The notes: generated by a model from the sequence alone, not told the origin. A DNA stretch of 5,812 nucleotides from an uncultured Alphaproteobacteria bacterium (GCA_900551585.1 URWU01000106.1:1-5812); one strand, 5' to 3'. Shown: positions 1 to 5,709, counted from the stretch's first letter. Made by a program: numbers and translations.

Positions 1-32
1 CGTCGGCAGCGTCAGATGTGTATAAGAGACAG
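1..32 (+). other. Illumina Nextera (Tn5) adapter remnant, not genomic
   Basis: The first 32 bases match the Nextera read-1 transposase adapter as I know it, lacking only its first T. Positions 14-32 are the 19-base Tn5 mosaic end (AGATGTGTATAAGAGACAG). Genomic sequence starts at about 33. This is a library-preparation artefact left at a contig end; it should be trimmed and must not be read as a transposon end. It also means the true neighbour to the left is unknown. Confidence 0.97.
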
Positions 33-63
33 ATATAAATATTTGTTGGGGTGGTAAATAGAC

Positions 64-93
64 AAAAAAAGAGCCGTCCGAAAGGGCGGCTCT
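64..93 (-). terminator. Intrinsic terminator of the leftward 327-aa gene
   Basis: A 10-bp stem pairs 70-79 with 84-93 (one G-U pair) around a 4-nt loop at 80-83. Read on the minus strand it is followed by a run of U (A tract 64-69 on the plus strand). It lies about 20 nt past the stop codon of the leftward gene, in the right orientation for a rho-independent terminator. Confidence 0.9.
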
Positions 94-112
94 GCACTGA
101 TTATTAGGAGAA

Positions 113-1096
113 TTAAGCACGCATTTTGTTTTCCATACTCATACTGATAAGTTTGCTGTCGGCTTCGCGCTTTTGAACCGGCTTTGCGGGTTCTTCTTTG
201 GAAGTGCCGCGCAGCTGGCTCATGCGGAAAGCCAGTCTTTCCTGCGGTGTCATTCCTTCCATTGCTTTTGCTTTATCTGCCAAGCGGTCGACACCGGTAT
301 TGGCCTGAGCATCTTTAATACCTGTTGTGTCTCGGGCTGTTGCGCGCTGCTCAATTTCCTTAGCAGCTTTATCGCGAACTTGGTGAATAGCCTCAATGGT
401 TGCCTCTTTTTCTTGAGCATATGCTTTTTGTTTTTCTTCGTATTGCAGACTTCTTTCTTTGTCGTTCATGCCGGCAACACGTTCGTTATTATAATGTTTT
501 TGTATTTCCTTAGATTTCTCATATAATTGTGAAAAAGAAACTTTTTCTTTACTGTCATATGTTTTTCCTTCGGGGCGGGCACATTGTTTGAGCCAGTCAT
601 AAGTTTCCGGATGGGCTTCCATATCCTTTTTAAAATCAGCAATATAACTTTCCAGCGTTTTCTTTTCATTATTTGGATACCAGAAGTTTTTCGCTTTGTT
701 TTTAAGCTTTCCCCATAAAGATTTTTTTGATCCGTCTAAATCAATCTTTTCCTTACCGGCTTTTTGTTTCTTTCTTTCACTAAAAGACATATCTCTGGGA
801 TCTTTATTAATGATATCAGACAGATAAGATTCTGCTTGCGCTTTCAATGTCGGATTTGTTTTTTCCAGCATTTTAAGCATAGACTGAATACCGAAGAAAG
901 AAGATGTTTGGTCATGTAATTCATTCATACGCTCGCCATATTCTTTTTCTTTATTTGCATTATATTGGGCTTGCTTATTTGCAAAATCAGCAGATTCTTT
1001 GCCGTATTCAGCAGCTCTTTTTTGTGAGTCTTCAAATTCCAAATCAAATAATGCTTTGTGTTGGAATTTCTCATCAATTTTGATTTCTTCAGTCAT
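113..1096 (-). CDS. Hypothetical charged coiled-coil-like cytoplasmic protein, 327 aa
   Basis: I do not recognise a family. The ATG (1094-1096 on the minus strand) is preceded by a good Shine-Dalgarno AGGAG (1104-1108) at 7-nt spacing, and the frame ends in TAA followed closely by an intrinsic terminator, so this is a real monocistronic gene. The protein is very rich in Lys, Glu, Gln and Ala. It has no signal peptide and no hydrophobic membrane segment. Long Glu/Lys/Ala-rich stretches (about residues 22-58 and 200-250) look helical and probably coiled-coil. A distinct middle segment (about 121-150) carries basic and aromatic residues, including W128, W139 and Y140. A tidy short helix lies near residues 282-297, and the tail is disordered and basic. 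There is a single Cys (C172). It could be a structural, polar-organising or effector-like protein, but nothing in the sequence fixes a role. It is divergently oriented to ffh. Confidence 0.85.
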   Translation of the reverse strand: MTEEIKIDEKFQHKALFDLEFEDSQKRAAEYGKESADFANKQAQYNANKEKEYGERMNELHDQTSSFFGIQSMLKMLEKTNPTLKAQAESYLSDIINKDPRDMSFSERKKQKAGKEKIDLDGSKKSLWGKLKNKAKNFWYPNNEKKTLESYIADFKKDMEAHPETYDWLKQCARPEGKTYDSKEKVSFSQLYEKSKEIQKHYNNERVAGMNDKERSLQYEEKQKAYAQEKEATIEAIHQVRDKAAKEIEQRATARDTTGIKDAQANTGVDRLADKAKAMEGMTPQERLAFRMSQLRGTSKEEPAKPVQKREADSKLISMSMENKMRA

Positions 1097-1129
1097 AGTC
1101 GTTCTCCTGATAGTCTTGTGTAATGTGAA

Positions 1130-1177
1130 TCTATAGTCCTCATACTATCCATAATAACTGTTTTTTTTTTTTTGCAA
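1130..1177 (-). promoter_or_regulatory. Possible promoter region of the leftward 327-aa gene
   Basis: On the minus strand, TTGCAA (1172-1177) precedes an A tract of up to 13 and then TATTAT (1151-1156) at a short 15-nt spacing. A second -10-like TATAGA lies at 1130-1135. Both are upstream of the SD at 1104-1108. Neither pair is a good consensus match, so this marks the likely promoter region and not a mapped site. Confidence 0.3.
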
Positions 1178-1286
1178 CCTTAAAACGTGAGGGTGATGAT
1201 TTGTCAAATTACTGTAACAGTTTCATTCAGCACTGTTTTTAAAAAAACAAATAAATTGTAATAATTAGACCCATACATTTTTCTGC

Positions 1287-1315
1287 TTGACTCTTTAGCT
1301 ATAAGCCGCTATAAA
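1287..1315 (+). promoter_or_regulatory. sigma70-type promoter of the ffh operon
   Basis: TTGACT (-35, 1287-1292) and TATAAA (-10, 1310-1315) are separated by exactly 17 nt, which is near-consensus. The 50 bases upstream (about 1236-1268) are AT-rich tracts that could act as an UP element. Transcription would start near 1322, about 10 nt before the closing stem of the structured leader and about 207 nt before the ffh ATG. Confidence 0.75.
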
Positions 1316-1331
1316 TCAGGCAAATTGATAA

Positions 1332-1446
1332 ATTTTCCAAGTGAAAAGAACAGGAAAAGTTTATACACTCCAAGGAGTGCCGCCAGTCAGCGAGGGTTCG
1401 CACACTGGCGTGCAATAGTATGTAGGCACTGCTTTTCACGGAAAAT
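1332..1446 (+). ncRNA. Putative structured leader RNA upstream of ffh
   Basis: The 3' strand 1432-1446 pairs without a gap with 1332-1338 plus 1341-1348. This gives 15 Watson-Crick pairs interrupted only by an AA bulge (1339-1340). Inside, AGTGCC (1376-1381) can pair with GGCACT (1425-1430). A nested arm pairs 1382-1387 with 1404-1409, then has a symmetric CA/AC internal loop, then GCGA (1390-1393) with TCGC (1398-1401) around loop GGGU. The element starts about 10 nt after the predicted transcription start, and no terminator follows, so it is probably a 5' UTR element of the ffh operon; a processed sRNA is possible. It lacks the GGAA-capped domain IV signature of SRP RNA, and I could not match it to riboswitch classes I know. 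Pairing was read by eye. The strand is inferred from the promoter and the downstream gene, since such stems look similar on both strands. Confidence 0.55.
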
Positions 1447-1464
1447 ATAAATAAGATACAGATG

Positions 1465-1531
1465 AAAGGAGCAACGCGGCTTCGGGCTATTCTGCAAAAG
1501 CAGTTATTGATGCCTTCGCCGCTCAGCGATG
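1465..1531 (+). promoter_or_regulatory. Unusual ffh ribosome binding region: distant SD plus intervening hairpin
   Basis: The ffh ATG (1529-1531) has no Shine-Dalgarno in the usual window. The only good one is AAAGGAG at 1465-1471, 57 nt upstream, and no ATG, GTG or TTG lies 5-12 nt after it. The gap can fold into one hairpin: GCGGC (1476-1480) with GCCGC (1518-1522); GGGC (1484-1487) with GCCU (1512-1515); and CUGC (1492-1495) with GCAG (1500-1503), capped by an AAAA loop. Looping it out leaves 4 nt before and 6 nt after the stem, an effective SD-to-ATG spacing of 10 nt. The arrangement is seen directly; that ribosomes use it is inference. Confidence 0.5.
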
Positions 1532-2926
1532 TTTGACGCTTTGACAGATAAGTTATCGGCCGCTTTTTCAAAAATCACCTCTCGCGGTGTTTTGAATGAA
1601 AAAGATATTGACGAAGCAATGCGCGAAATCCGCGTGGCTTTGTTGGAAGCTGACGTTTCTCTGCCTGTGGTCAAAGAGTTCATTGCCAAAGTCAAAGTTG
1701 AGGCTTTGGGTGAAAAAGTTGTCAAATCCATTCAGCCGGGCCAGATGGTTGTAAAAATCGTTCATGACGAATTGGTCAAACTGCTCGGTTCTGAAGAAGG
1801 CTGCGAACTTAATTTTCAGGCTGTGCCGCCGGTCAGTATTTTAATGGTAGGTCTGCAGGGCTCCGGTAAAACCACAACCTCAGCCAAAATAGCCAACAAA
1901 TTAAAGAATAAGAAAAAAGTTTTATTAGTTTCGTTAGACGTTTATCGTCCTGCCGCTCAGGAACAATTGGCGCAACTGGCCGCTCAAATCGGCGTTGATT
2001 CTCTGCCGATTGTCAAAGGCGAAAAGCCGGAAGCAATTACCAAGCGTGCTTTATCCGAGGGCAAAAAAGGCGGTTATGAGGTCATTATTTTAGACTCCGC
2101 CGGCCGTTTGCAGATTGACCGCGAGCTGATGGACGAAGTCAAAGAAGTTAAAAAAATCGCCAATCCGACAGAGGTTTTGCTGGTTGCTGATTCCATGATT
2201 GGTCAGGAAGCCTGCAATGTTGCCAAAGAGTTCAATGAACAAATCGGCATAACCGGTCTGGTTCTGACCCGTATCGACGGTTCATCCCGCGCCGGCGCCG
2301 CTTTGTCAATGAAAATGGTTGCCGATGTTGCAATCAAGTTTCTGGGAACCGGCGAAAAGATTGACGAGTTTGAAGAGTTTCACCCCGAGCGTTTGGCTGG
2401 CCGCATTTTAGGTCAGGGTGATGTTGTTTCCCTGGTTGAGAAAGCCATGGAAAAAGTTGATCATCAGGAAGCCGAGAAAATGGCTAAAAAGATGATGAAA
2501 GGCAAATTTGACTTGGAAGATATGCTGGGTCAGCTGCGCCAAATTCAAAAATTGGGAAGTATCGGTTCGATTATGGGATTGATTCCGGGGCTCTCCAAGT
2601 TCAAAAACCAGATTGAACAGGCCGGCGCAGACGGCCTGGTTAAGAAACAGGAGGCGATTATCCTTTCCATGACCAAAGCGGAAAGGGCTAATCCCGACAT
2701 CATCAAGGCCTCGCGCAAGAAGAGAATTGCCGCCGGCTCTGGTGTAGAAGTTCATGAGGTTAACAAACTGCTCAAGTCATATGAGCAAATGTCAACCATG
2801 ATGAAAAAAATGGGCAAGATGGGCGGAATGAGTTCTCTGATGAAATCTCCGCTGGCTTCCCAAATGATGAAAAATGGTCCGATGGGCGGAATGCCCGGCG
2901 GATTTGGTGGAAAATTTCCGTTCTAG
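1529..2926 (+). CDS. ffh: Signal recognition particle protein Ffh (SRP54 GTPase)
   Basis: This is the 465-residue protein component of the SRP, a normal family length. It binds signal sequences emerging from the ribosome together with SRP RNA and, through GTP-dependent pairing with the receptor FtsY, delivers inner-membrane proteins to the translocon. The N domain (about 1-90) contains ALLEADV at 37-43. The G domain shows the P-loop GLQGSGKT (108-115), DVYRPAA (137-143), DSAGR (189-193, more usually DTAGR), TRIDG (247-251) and GTGEK (273-277). The M domain (about 300-465) has the RNA-binding segment SRKKRIAAGSG (395-405) and a Met/Gly-rich tail that supplies the signal-sequence groove. The start is fixed by the canonical MFDALTDKL opening, and an in-frame stop lies at 1508-1510 just upstream. 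It is first in an operon with rpsP, and its translation start has an unusual SD arrangement. Confidence 0.98.
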   Translation: MFDALTDKLSAAFSKITSRGVLNEKDIDEAMREIRVALLEADVSLPVVKEFIAKVKVEALGEKVVKSIQPGQMVVKIVHDELVKLLGSEEGCELNFQAVPPVSILMVGLQGSGKTTTSAKIANKLKNKKKVLLVSLDVYRPAAQEQLAQLAAQIGVDSLPIVKGEKPEAITKRALSEGKKGGYEVIILDSAGRLQIDRELMDEVKEVKKIANPTEVLLVADSMIGQEACNVAKEFNEQIGITGLVLTRIDGSSRAGAALSMKMVADVAIKFLGTGEKIDEFEEFHPERLAGRILGQGDVVSLVEKAMEKVDHQEAEKMAKKMMKGKFDLEDMLGQLRQIQKLGSIGSIMGLIPGLSKFKNQIEQAGADGLVKKQEAIILSMTKAERANPDIIKASRKKRIAAGSGVEVHEVNKLLKSYEQMSTMMKKMGKMGGMSSLMKSPLASQMMKNGPMGGMPGGFGGKFPF

Positions 2927-3004
2927 CCGGAACGGATACTGCTGTTATTCCGAGCTATGGCAAAGAATAAGAGCGAATTTAATTAATTTAGAAAGGATAA
3001 AAAA

Positions 3005-3373
3005 ATGGCAGTACGTATCAGACTATCACGCGGTGGTTCTAAAAAGCGCCCTTTCTATCGTATCGTAGTTGCTGACGCAAGAGCTCCTCGTGACGGTAGA
3101 TTCATTGAACGCATCGGTTCTTATAACCCGATGTTGCCTCAAGACCACGCTGACAGATTGGTTATTGATGAAGCAAAAGTAAAAGAGTGGATTGCTAAAG
3201 GTGCTACTCCGACCGAGCGTTTGGCTAAAATGTTCTCAAACCTGGGTTTGGTTGCAAAGCCGGTTATCGCTGCTCAACCGAAAAAATCTGCTCCTAAAGC
3301 TAAGGCTCTGGAAAGAATGAAAGAAAAAGAAGAGAAAGCTGCCGCTGCTGCCGCTGAAGCTTCTGCTGAGTAA
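3005..3373 (+). CDS. rpsP: 30S ribosomal protein bS16
   Basis: The conserved bS16 core occupies residues 1 to about 82, starting MAVRIRLSRGGSKKRPFYRI and continuing through DGRFIERIGSYNP and the helix around W58. bS16 binds 16S rRNA in the 5' domain and is needed for 30S assembly. At 122 residues it is longer than the roughly 80-residue minimal family; the extra 40 residues form a Lys/Ala/Glu-rich tail, as is common in alphaproteobacteria. An AAAGGA (2992-2997) lies 7 nt before the ATG. It starts 78 nt after ffh and shows the codon bias of highly expressed genes (many GCT, GTT and CGT codons). Confidence 0.97.
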   Translation: MAVRIRLSRGGSKKRPFYRIVVADARAPRDGRFIERIGSYNPMLPQDHADRLVIDEAKVKEWIAKGATPTERLAKMFSNLGLVAKPVIAAQPKKSAPKAKALERMKEKEEKAAAAAAEASAE

Positions 3374-3410
3374 TTGGTTACTGTTTAGTTATTTTAAGAC
3401 GGAGCTTTAG

Positions 3411-3962
3411 ATGAGCCAGAATGATGAAAGAGTTTGCTTAGGCGCGATAGTCGGCGTTCACGGCATTAAAGGCGAAGTAAAAGTAAAAAGCTTTACCGAA
3501 ATTGCCGAGGATATCGACCGGTACGGTATCGTTGAAGACGAGCCGGGCACCCGCAAATTTGACATCAAGGTTGTCGGCCATTCTAAAGACTTGTTACGGG
3601 TTAAGATAAAAGGTTTGGATAATCCCGAAGACGCTTTGGCTCTTAAAGGCACAGGCCTTTATGTGAACAAAGATGTCCTTCCCGAGCTGGAAGAAGAAGA
3701 GTTCTACCATACTGATTTGATTGGTTTGGAAGCACGTGACAAAGCCGGAAATTTCATCGGCGAAGTCATCGGGATTTATAATTTCGGCGCCGGCGATATG
3801 CTGGAGATTAAAACCAGCGGCACCGGAAAATCTGAAATGATACCTTTTACTTTAGCTTATGTGCCGACCGTAAATATTAAAGACGGTTATATTATTGTTG
3901 CTTCACTTTTGGAGTATGCCGAAGAGGAAGAAGACCTCGGAGACGAGAGTAATGAAGGTTAA
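3411..3962 (+). CDS. rimM: Ribosome maturation factor RimM
   Basis: RimM assists late assembly of the 30S head. The 183-residue product has the N-terminal RimM domain (about 7-90) with the signature GAIVGVHGIKGEVKV at 11-25, then the C-terminal PRC-barrel beginning at EEFYHTDLIGLEA (about 96-108) and including IPFTLAYVP (144-152). The tail (about 168-183) is strongly acidic. GGAG (3401-3404) lies 6 nt before the ATG. It follows rpsP by 37 nt and overlaps the start of trmD by 11 nt. The rpsP-rimM-trmD-rplS order is conserved in many bacteria, in line with a joint role in ribosome maturation. Confidence 0.96.
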   Translation: MSQNDERVCLGAIVGVHGIKGEVKVKSFTEIAEDIDRYGIVEDEPGTRKFDIKVVGHSKDLLRVKIKGLDNPEDALALKGTGLYVNKDVLPELEEEEFYHTDLIGLEARDKAGNFIGEVIGIYNFGAGDMLEIKTSGTGKSEMIPFTLAYVPTVNIKDGYIIVASLLEYAEEEEDLGDESNEG

Positions 3963-4641
3963 GGTTTTAACCATATTTCCCGAGATTTTTCCGGGATTTT
4001 TGGGACATTCTTTAACTGGCAAAGCCTTAAATGAGGGCATTTGGTCTCTTGAGGCGGTTAATATCCGGGATTATGCTTTTGACAAGCACGGTTCTGTTGA
4101 TGATACCCCCTGCGGCGGCGGTGCCGGAATGGTTATGCGTCCCGATGTTTTGGGAGCGGCTGTCAAGGCCAACTACCAAGGCGGCAGACTGATTTATATG
4201 AGCCCGCGCGGCACACCTCTGAGTCAGGAAAAAGTGAAGGAATTAAGTGGTGAAGAAAATCTCACCATTATCTGCGGAAGATTTGAAGGCATTGATCAAA
4301 GAGTGATTGACGCATTCAATATCGAAGAAATCAGTATCGGCGACTATGTGTTGACCGGTGGTGAACAAGCGGCGCAGATAATGTTGGACGCGGTTGTCCG
4401 TTTGCTGCCCGGCGTGCTGGGAAATGCAGATTCAACTGCCGACGAGAGTTTTGAGGGTTTTCTTTTGGAACATCCGCAATATACCCGCCCGGTTGATTGG
4501 GAGGGGAGGCAGGTTCCTGAGGTGCTGATGAGTGGTCACCACAAAAAAATTGCCGACTGGCAAAAAGAACAGGCGATTGAAATAACGAAACAGCGTCGAC
4601 CGGATTTGTTAAAGAAATATCTTGATTCTAAAAGAGTTTAG
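3952..4641 (+). CDS. trmD: tRNA (guanine37-N1)-methyltransferase TrmD
   Basis: TrmD uses S-adenosylmethionine to methylate G37 next to the anticodon, preventing +1 frameshifting. The start chosen is ATG 3952, giving MKVKVLTIFPEIF and 229 residues, the usual family length; an upstream in-frame ATG at 3895 would only add a run encoded inside rimM. GGAG at 3939-3942 lies 9 nt before it. The SPOUT trefoil-knot segments are visible: YMSPRGTPL (82-90), CGRFEGIDQRV (108-118) and SIGDYVLTGGE (128-138). The C-terminal part contains LLEHPQYTRP (171-180) and SGHHKKI (204-210). The acid before SF, Asp169 in the E. coli enzyme by my recall, is Glu165 here with Asp164 next to it. Overlap with rimM implies translational coupling. 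Confidence 0.96.
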   Translation: MKVKVLTIFPEIFPGFLGHSLTGKALNEGIWSLEAVNIRDYAFDKHGSVDDTPCGGGAGMVMRPDVLGAAVKANYQGGRLIYMSPRGTPLSQEKVKELSGEENLTIICGRFEGIDQRVIDAFNIEEISIGDYVLTGGEQAAQIMLDAVVRLLPGVLGNADSTADESFEGFLLEHPQYTRPVDWEGRQVPEVLMSGHHKKIADWQKEQAIEITKQRRPDLLKKYLDSKRV

Positions 4642-4679
4642 ATATATAAAGTAAAGAAATTTGTAAAAGGGTAAAACTA

Positions 4680-5078
4680 ATGAACATTATTGAAAATTTT
4701 GAAAAAGAGCAAATCGAAAAGCTCACAGAGGGTAAAAACGTTCCTAGTTTTAAACCTGGCGATACCTTGAAAGTTCACACCAAAGTTAAAGAAGGTGACA
4801 GAGAGCGTATTCAGGTTTATGAAGGCGTTTGCATTGCTCGCAAAAATGACGGCTTAAACTCTTCTTTCACTGTTAGAAAAATTTCTTTCGGTGAAGGTGT
4901 AGAGCGTGTATTCCCGTTGTATTCTCCGAACGTAGCTAAAATCGAAGTTTCTCGTATCGGTAAAGTCCGCCGTGCGAAATTATACTTCCTGCGCGCTCTG
5001 CGCGGCCGTTCAGCTCGTATTGCTGACGACTTGACTGCAGCCGCTAAAGCTCGTGAAGAAGCTAAAAACGCTAACTAA
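4680..5078 (+). CDS. rplS: 50S ribosomal protein bL19
   Basis: The product is 132 residues, near the usual family length. bL19 sits at the 30S-50S interface and contributes to an intersubunit bridge. Recognisable segments are the N-terminal helix, FKPGDTLKVHTKVKEGDRER (24-43), QVYEGVCIARKNDG (45-58), FTVRKISFGEGVERVFPLYSP (63-83) and the basic C-terminal KVRRAKLYFLRALRGRSARI. The last 20 residues are Ala/Lys-rich. AAAAGGG (4665-4671) provides the SD 8 nt before the ATG. It is the last gene of the operon, 38 nt after trmD and directly followed by a strong terminator, and shows highly-expressed codon choice. Confidence 0.97.
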   Translation: MNIIENFEKEQIEKLTEGKNVPSFKPGDTLKVHTKVKEGDRERIQVYEGVCIARKNDGLNSSFTVRKISFGEGVERVFPLYSPNVAKIEVSRIGKVRRAKLYFLRALRGRSARIADDLTAAAKAREEAKNAN

Positions 5079-5097
5079 TTTTTAGTTACAGACAATC

Positions 5098-5131
5098 AAA
5101 AGCCCCATATTCCAGATATGGGGCTTTTTTT
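5098..5131 (+). terminator. Intrinsic terminator of the ffh-rplS operon
   Basis: A perfect 10-bp stem pairs 5101-5110 with 5116-5125 around a 5-nt loop, followed by a seven-T run (5125-5131). It starts about 20 nt after the rplS stop. On the minus strand only four U follow the stem, so it may also work weakly for the convergent gene ending at 5143, which has no other obvious terminator. Confidence 0.95.
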
Positions 5132-5142
5132 ATAAGTTGCGG

Positions 5143-5604
5143 TTAAACTTCTGAAGACGCCGGCAGATTGGTCATTATCTCACCGGATTTGGTGATTTCC
5201 TTTTCCAAAGCTTCGCATTGCTTGGCTTTTTCAATAATCACTTCGGCTTGCTCCAATTTCTTTTCAACAATTGCCTGCTGTGCATTCATTTTTCTCTCTT
5301 CGTCGCTTAACGTATTGACTAGCTGCAACTTCACTCTTTTCTTATAATAATCCAGAAGTGTTGCTGTTTCCGGCCATTGAAAGTCATCACGTCCCAATTC
5401 AATATTGTCGATTTTTCTTATCGGAATTTTTGTTTCTTGGGAAACGCGGTTAAGCGGGCGGCAATAATCCTGACGGATTTTGAACAATTGACGGCCGAGC
5501 ATTTTGCGCAAATCCCAGAATGGTTTTCCGGTTAGGCGGTCATAATGAAAGTTCTCTTCTTCAGTATTAATTTTCGGGTTTTCTAAAGTTTTATTTTTAT
5601 CCAT
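5143..5604 (-). CDS. XRE-like helix-turn-helix protein with C-terminal coiled coil, 153 aa
   Basis: I do not recognise a named family. The ATG (5602-5604, minus strand) is preceded by AGGAG (5613-5617) at 8-nt spacing, and the gene converges on the rplS terminator. Residues about 36-96 look like a divergent Cro/C1-type helix-turn-helix. LGRQLFKIRQDYCRPLNRVS is followed by QETKIPIRKIDNIELGR, whose spacing of hydrophobic positions and final glutamate-leucine-glycine resemble the recognition helix and turn of XRE proteins, and then by a helix LLDYYKKRV. Residues about 98-142 form a Glu/Lys/Gln-rich, probably coiled-coil helix. The N-terminal 30 residues are polar, with no signal peptide or membrane segment. 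It may be a small DNA-binding protein that dimerises through its tail; the DNA-binding role is inference from the motif shape only. Confidence 0.8.
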   Translation of the reverse strand: MDKNKTLENPKINTEEENFHYDRLTGKPFWDLRKMLGRQLFKIRQDYCRPLNRVSQETKIPIRKIDNIELGRDDFQWPETATLLDYYKKRVKLQLVNTLSDEERKMNAQQAIVEKKLEQAEVIIEKAKQCEALEKEITKSGEIMTNLPASSEV

Positions 5605-5625
5605 AATTTTAGCTCCTGTTTTGGT

Positions 5626-5704
5626 TTTGTCATGTTGAGCGAAGTCGAAACATCTCAGCCAATTAAATAAGGCTGAGACCCTTCGACAGGCTCAGGGTGA
5701 CAAA
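5626..5704. repeat. Palindromic intergenic repeat (MITE/REP-like)
   Basis: Two arms of about 31-32 nt, 5629-5660 and 5671-5701, are imperfect inverted copies around an AT-rich 10-nt spacer (5661-5670). Matching blocks are GTCA/TGAC (5629-5632 with 5698-5701), TGAGC/GCTCA (5636-5640 with 5690-5694), GTCGAA/TTCGAC (5644-5649 with 5682-5687) and TCTCAGCC/GGCTGAGA (5653-5660 with 5671-5678). The flanking TTT/AAA extends the outer pairing. Short strings such as CTTCGACAGGCTCAGGGTGA are familiar from intergenic repeats in many unrelated genomes. It lies directly upstream of the 153-aa gene, within its leader or promoter. Confidence 0.75.
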
Positions 5705-5709
5705 GTGTT

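Noticed and set aside
14..32. Tn5 transposon end
   Set aside because: The full adapter sequence precedes it and it sits at the very contig end, so it comes from library preparation.
173..526. 117-codon plus-strand open frame
   Set aside because: It is a shadow antisense to the 327-aa gene, rich in Phe, Cys and Leu from reverse-complemented Lys/Glu codons, with no SD.
1381..1410. tRNA T-arm suggested by GGTTCGCAC
   Set aside because: The bases pair as a GCGA/TCGC hairpin. No acceptor, anticodon or D arm can be built around it.
1455..1480. Hammerhead-ribozyme-like GATGAAAGG
   Set aside because: The full CUGAUGA and GAAA core arrangement with three helices is absent.
1332..1528. SRP (4.5S) RNA gene next to ffh
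   Set aside because: The size and location are tempting, but neither strand shows the conserved GGAA-capped domain IV with its AGCAGCC-like partner strand.
1299..1571. 90-codon minus-strand frame across the ffh leader
   Set aside because: It runs antisense through the structured leader and the ffh start, and its composition does not resemble a protein. The leader structure and promoter explain this region better.
2874..3068. 64-codon frame spanning the ffh-rpsP junction
   Set aside because: It overlaps the end of ffh and the start of rpsP in another frame and lacks a proper SD.
3895..3951. N-terminal extension of TrmD from the upstream ATG
   Set aside because: It would add 19 residues encoded within rimM. 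The family start MKVKVLTIFPEIF at 3952 has a suitable SD.
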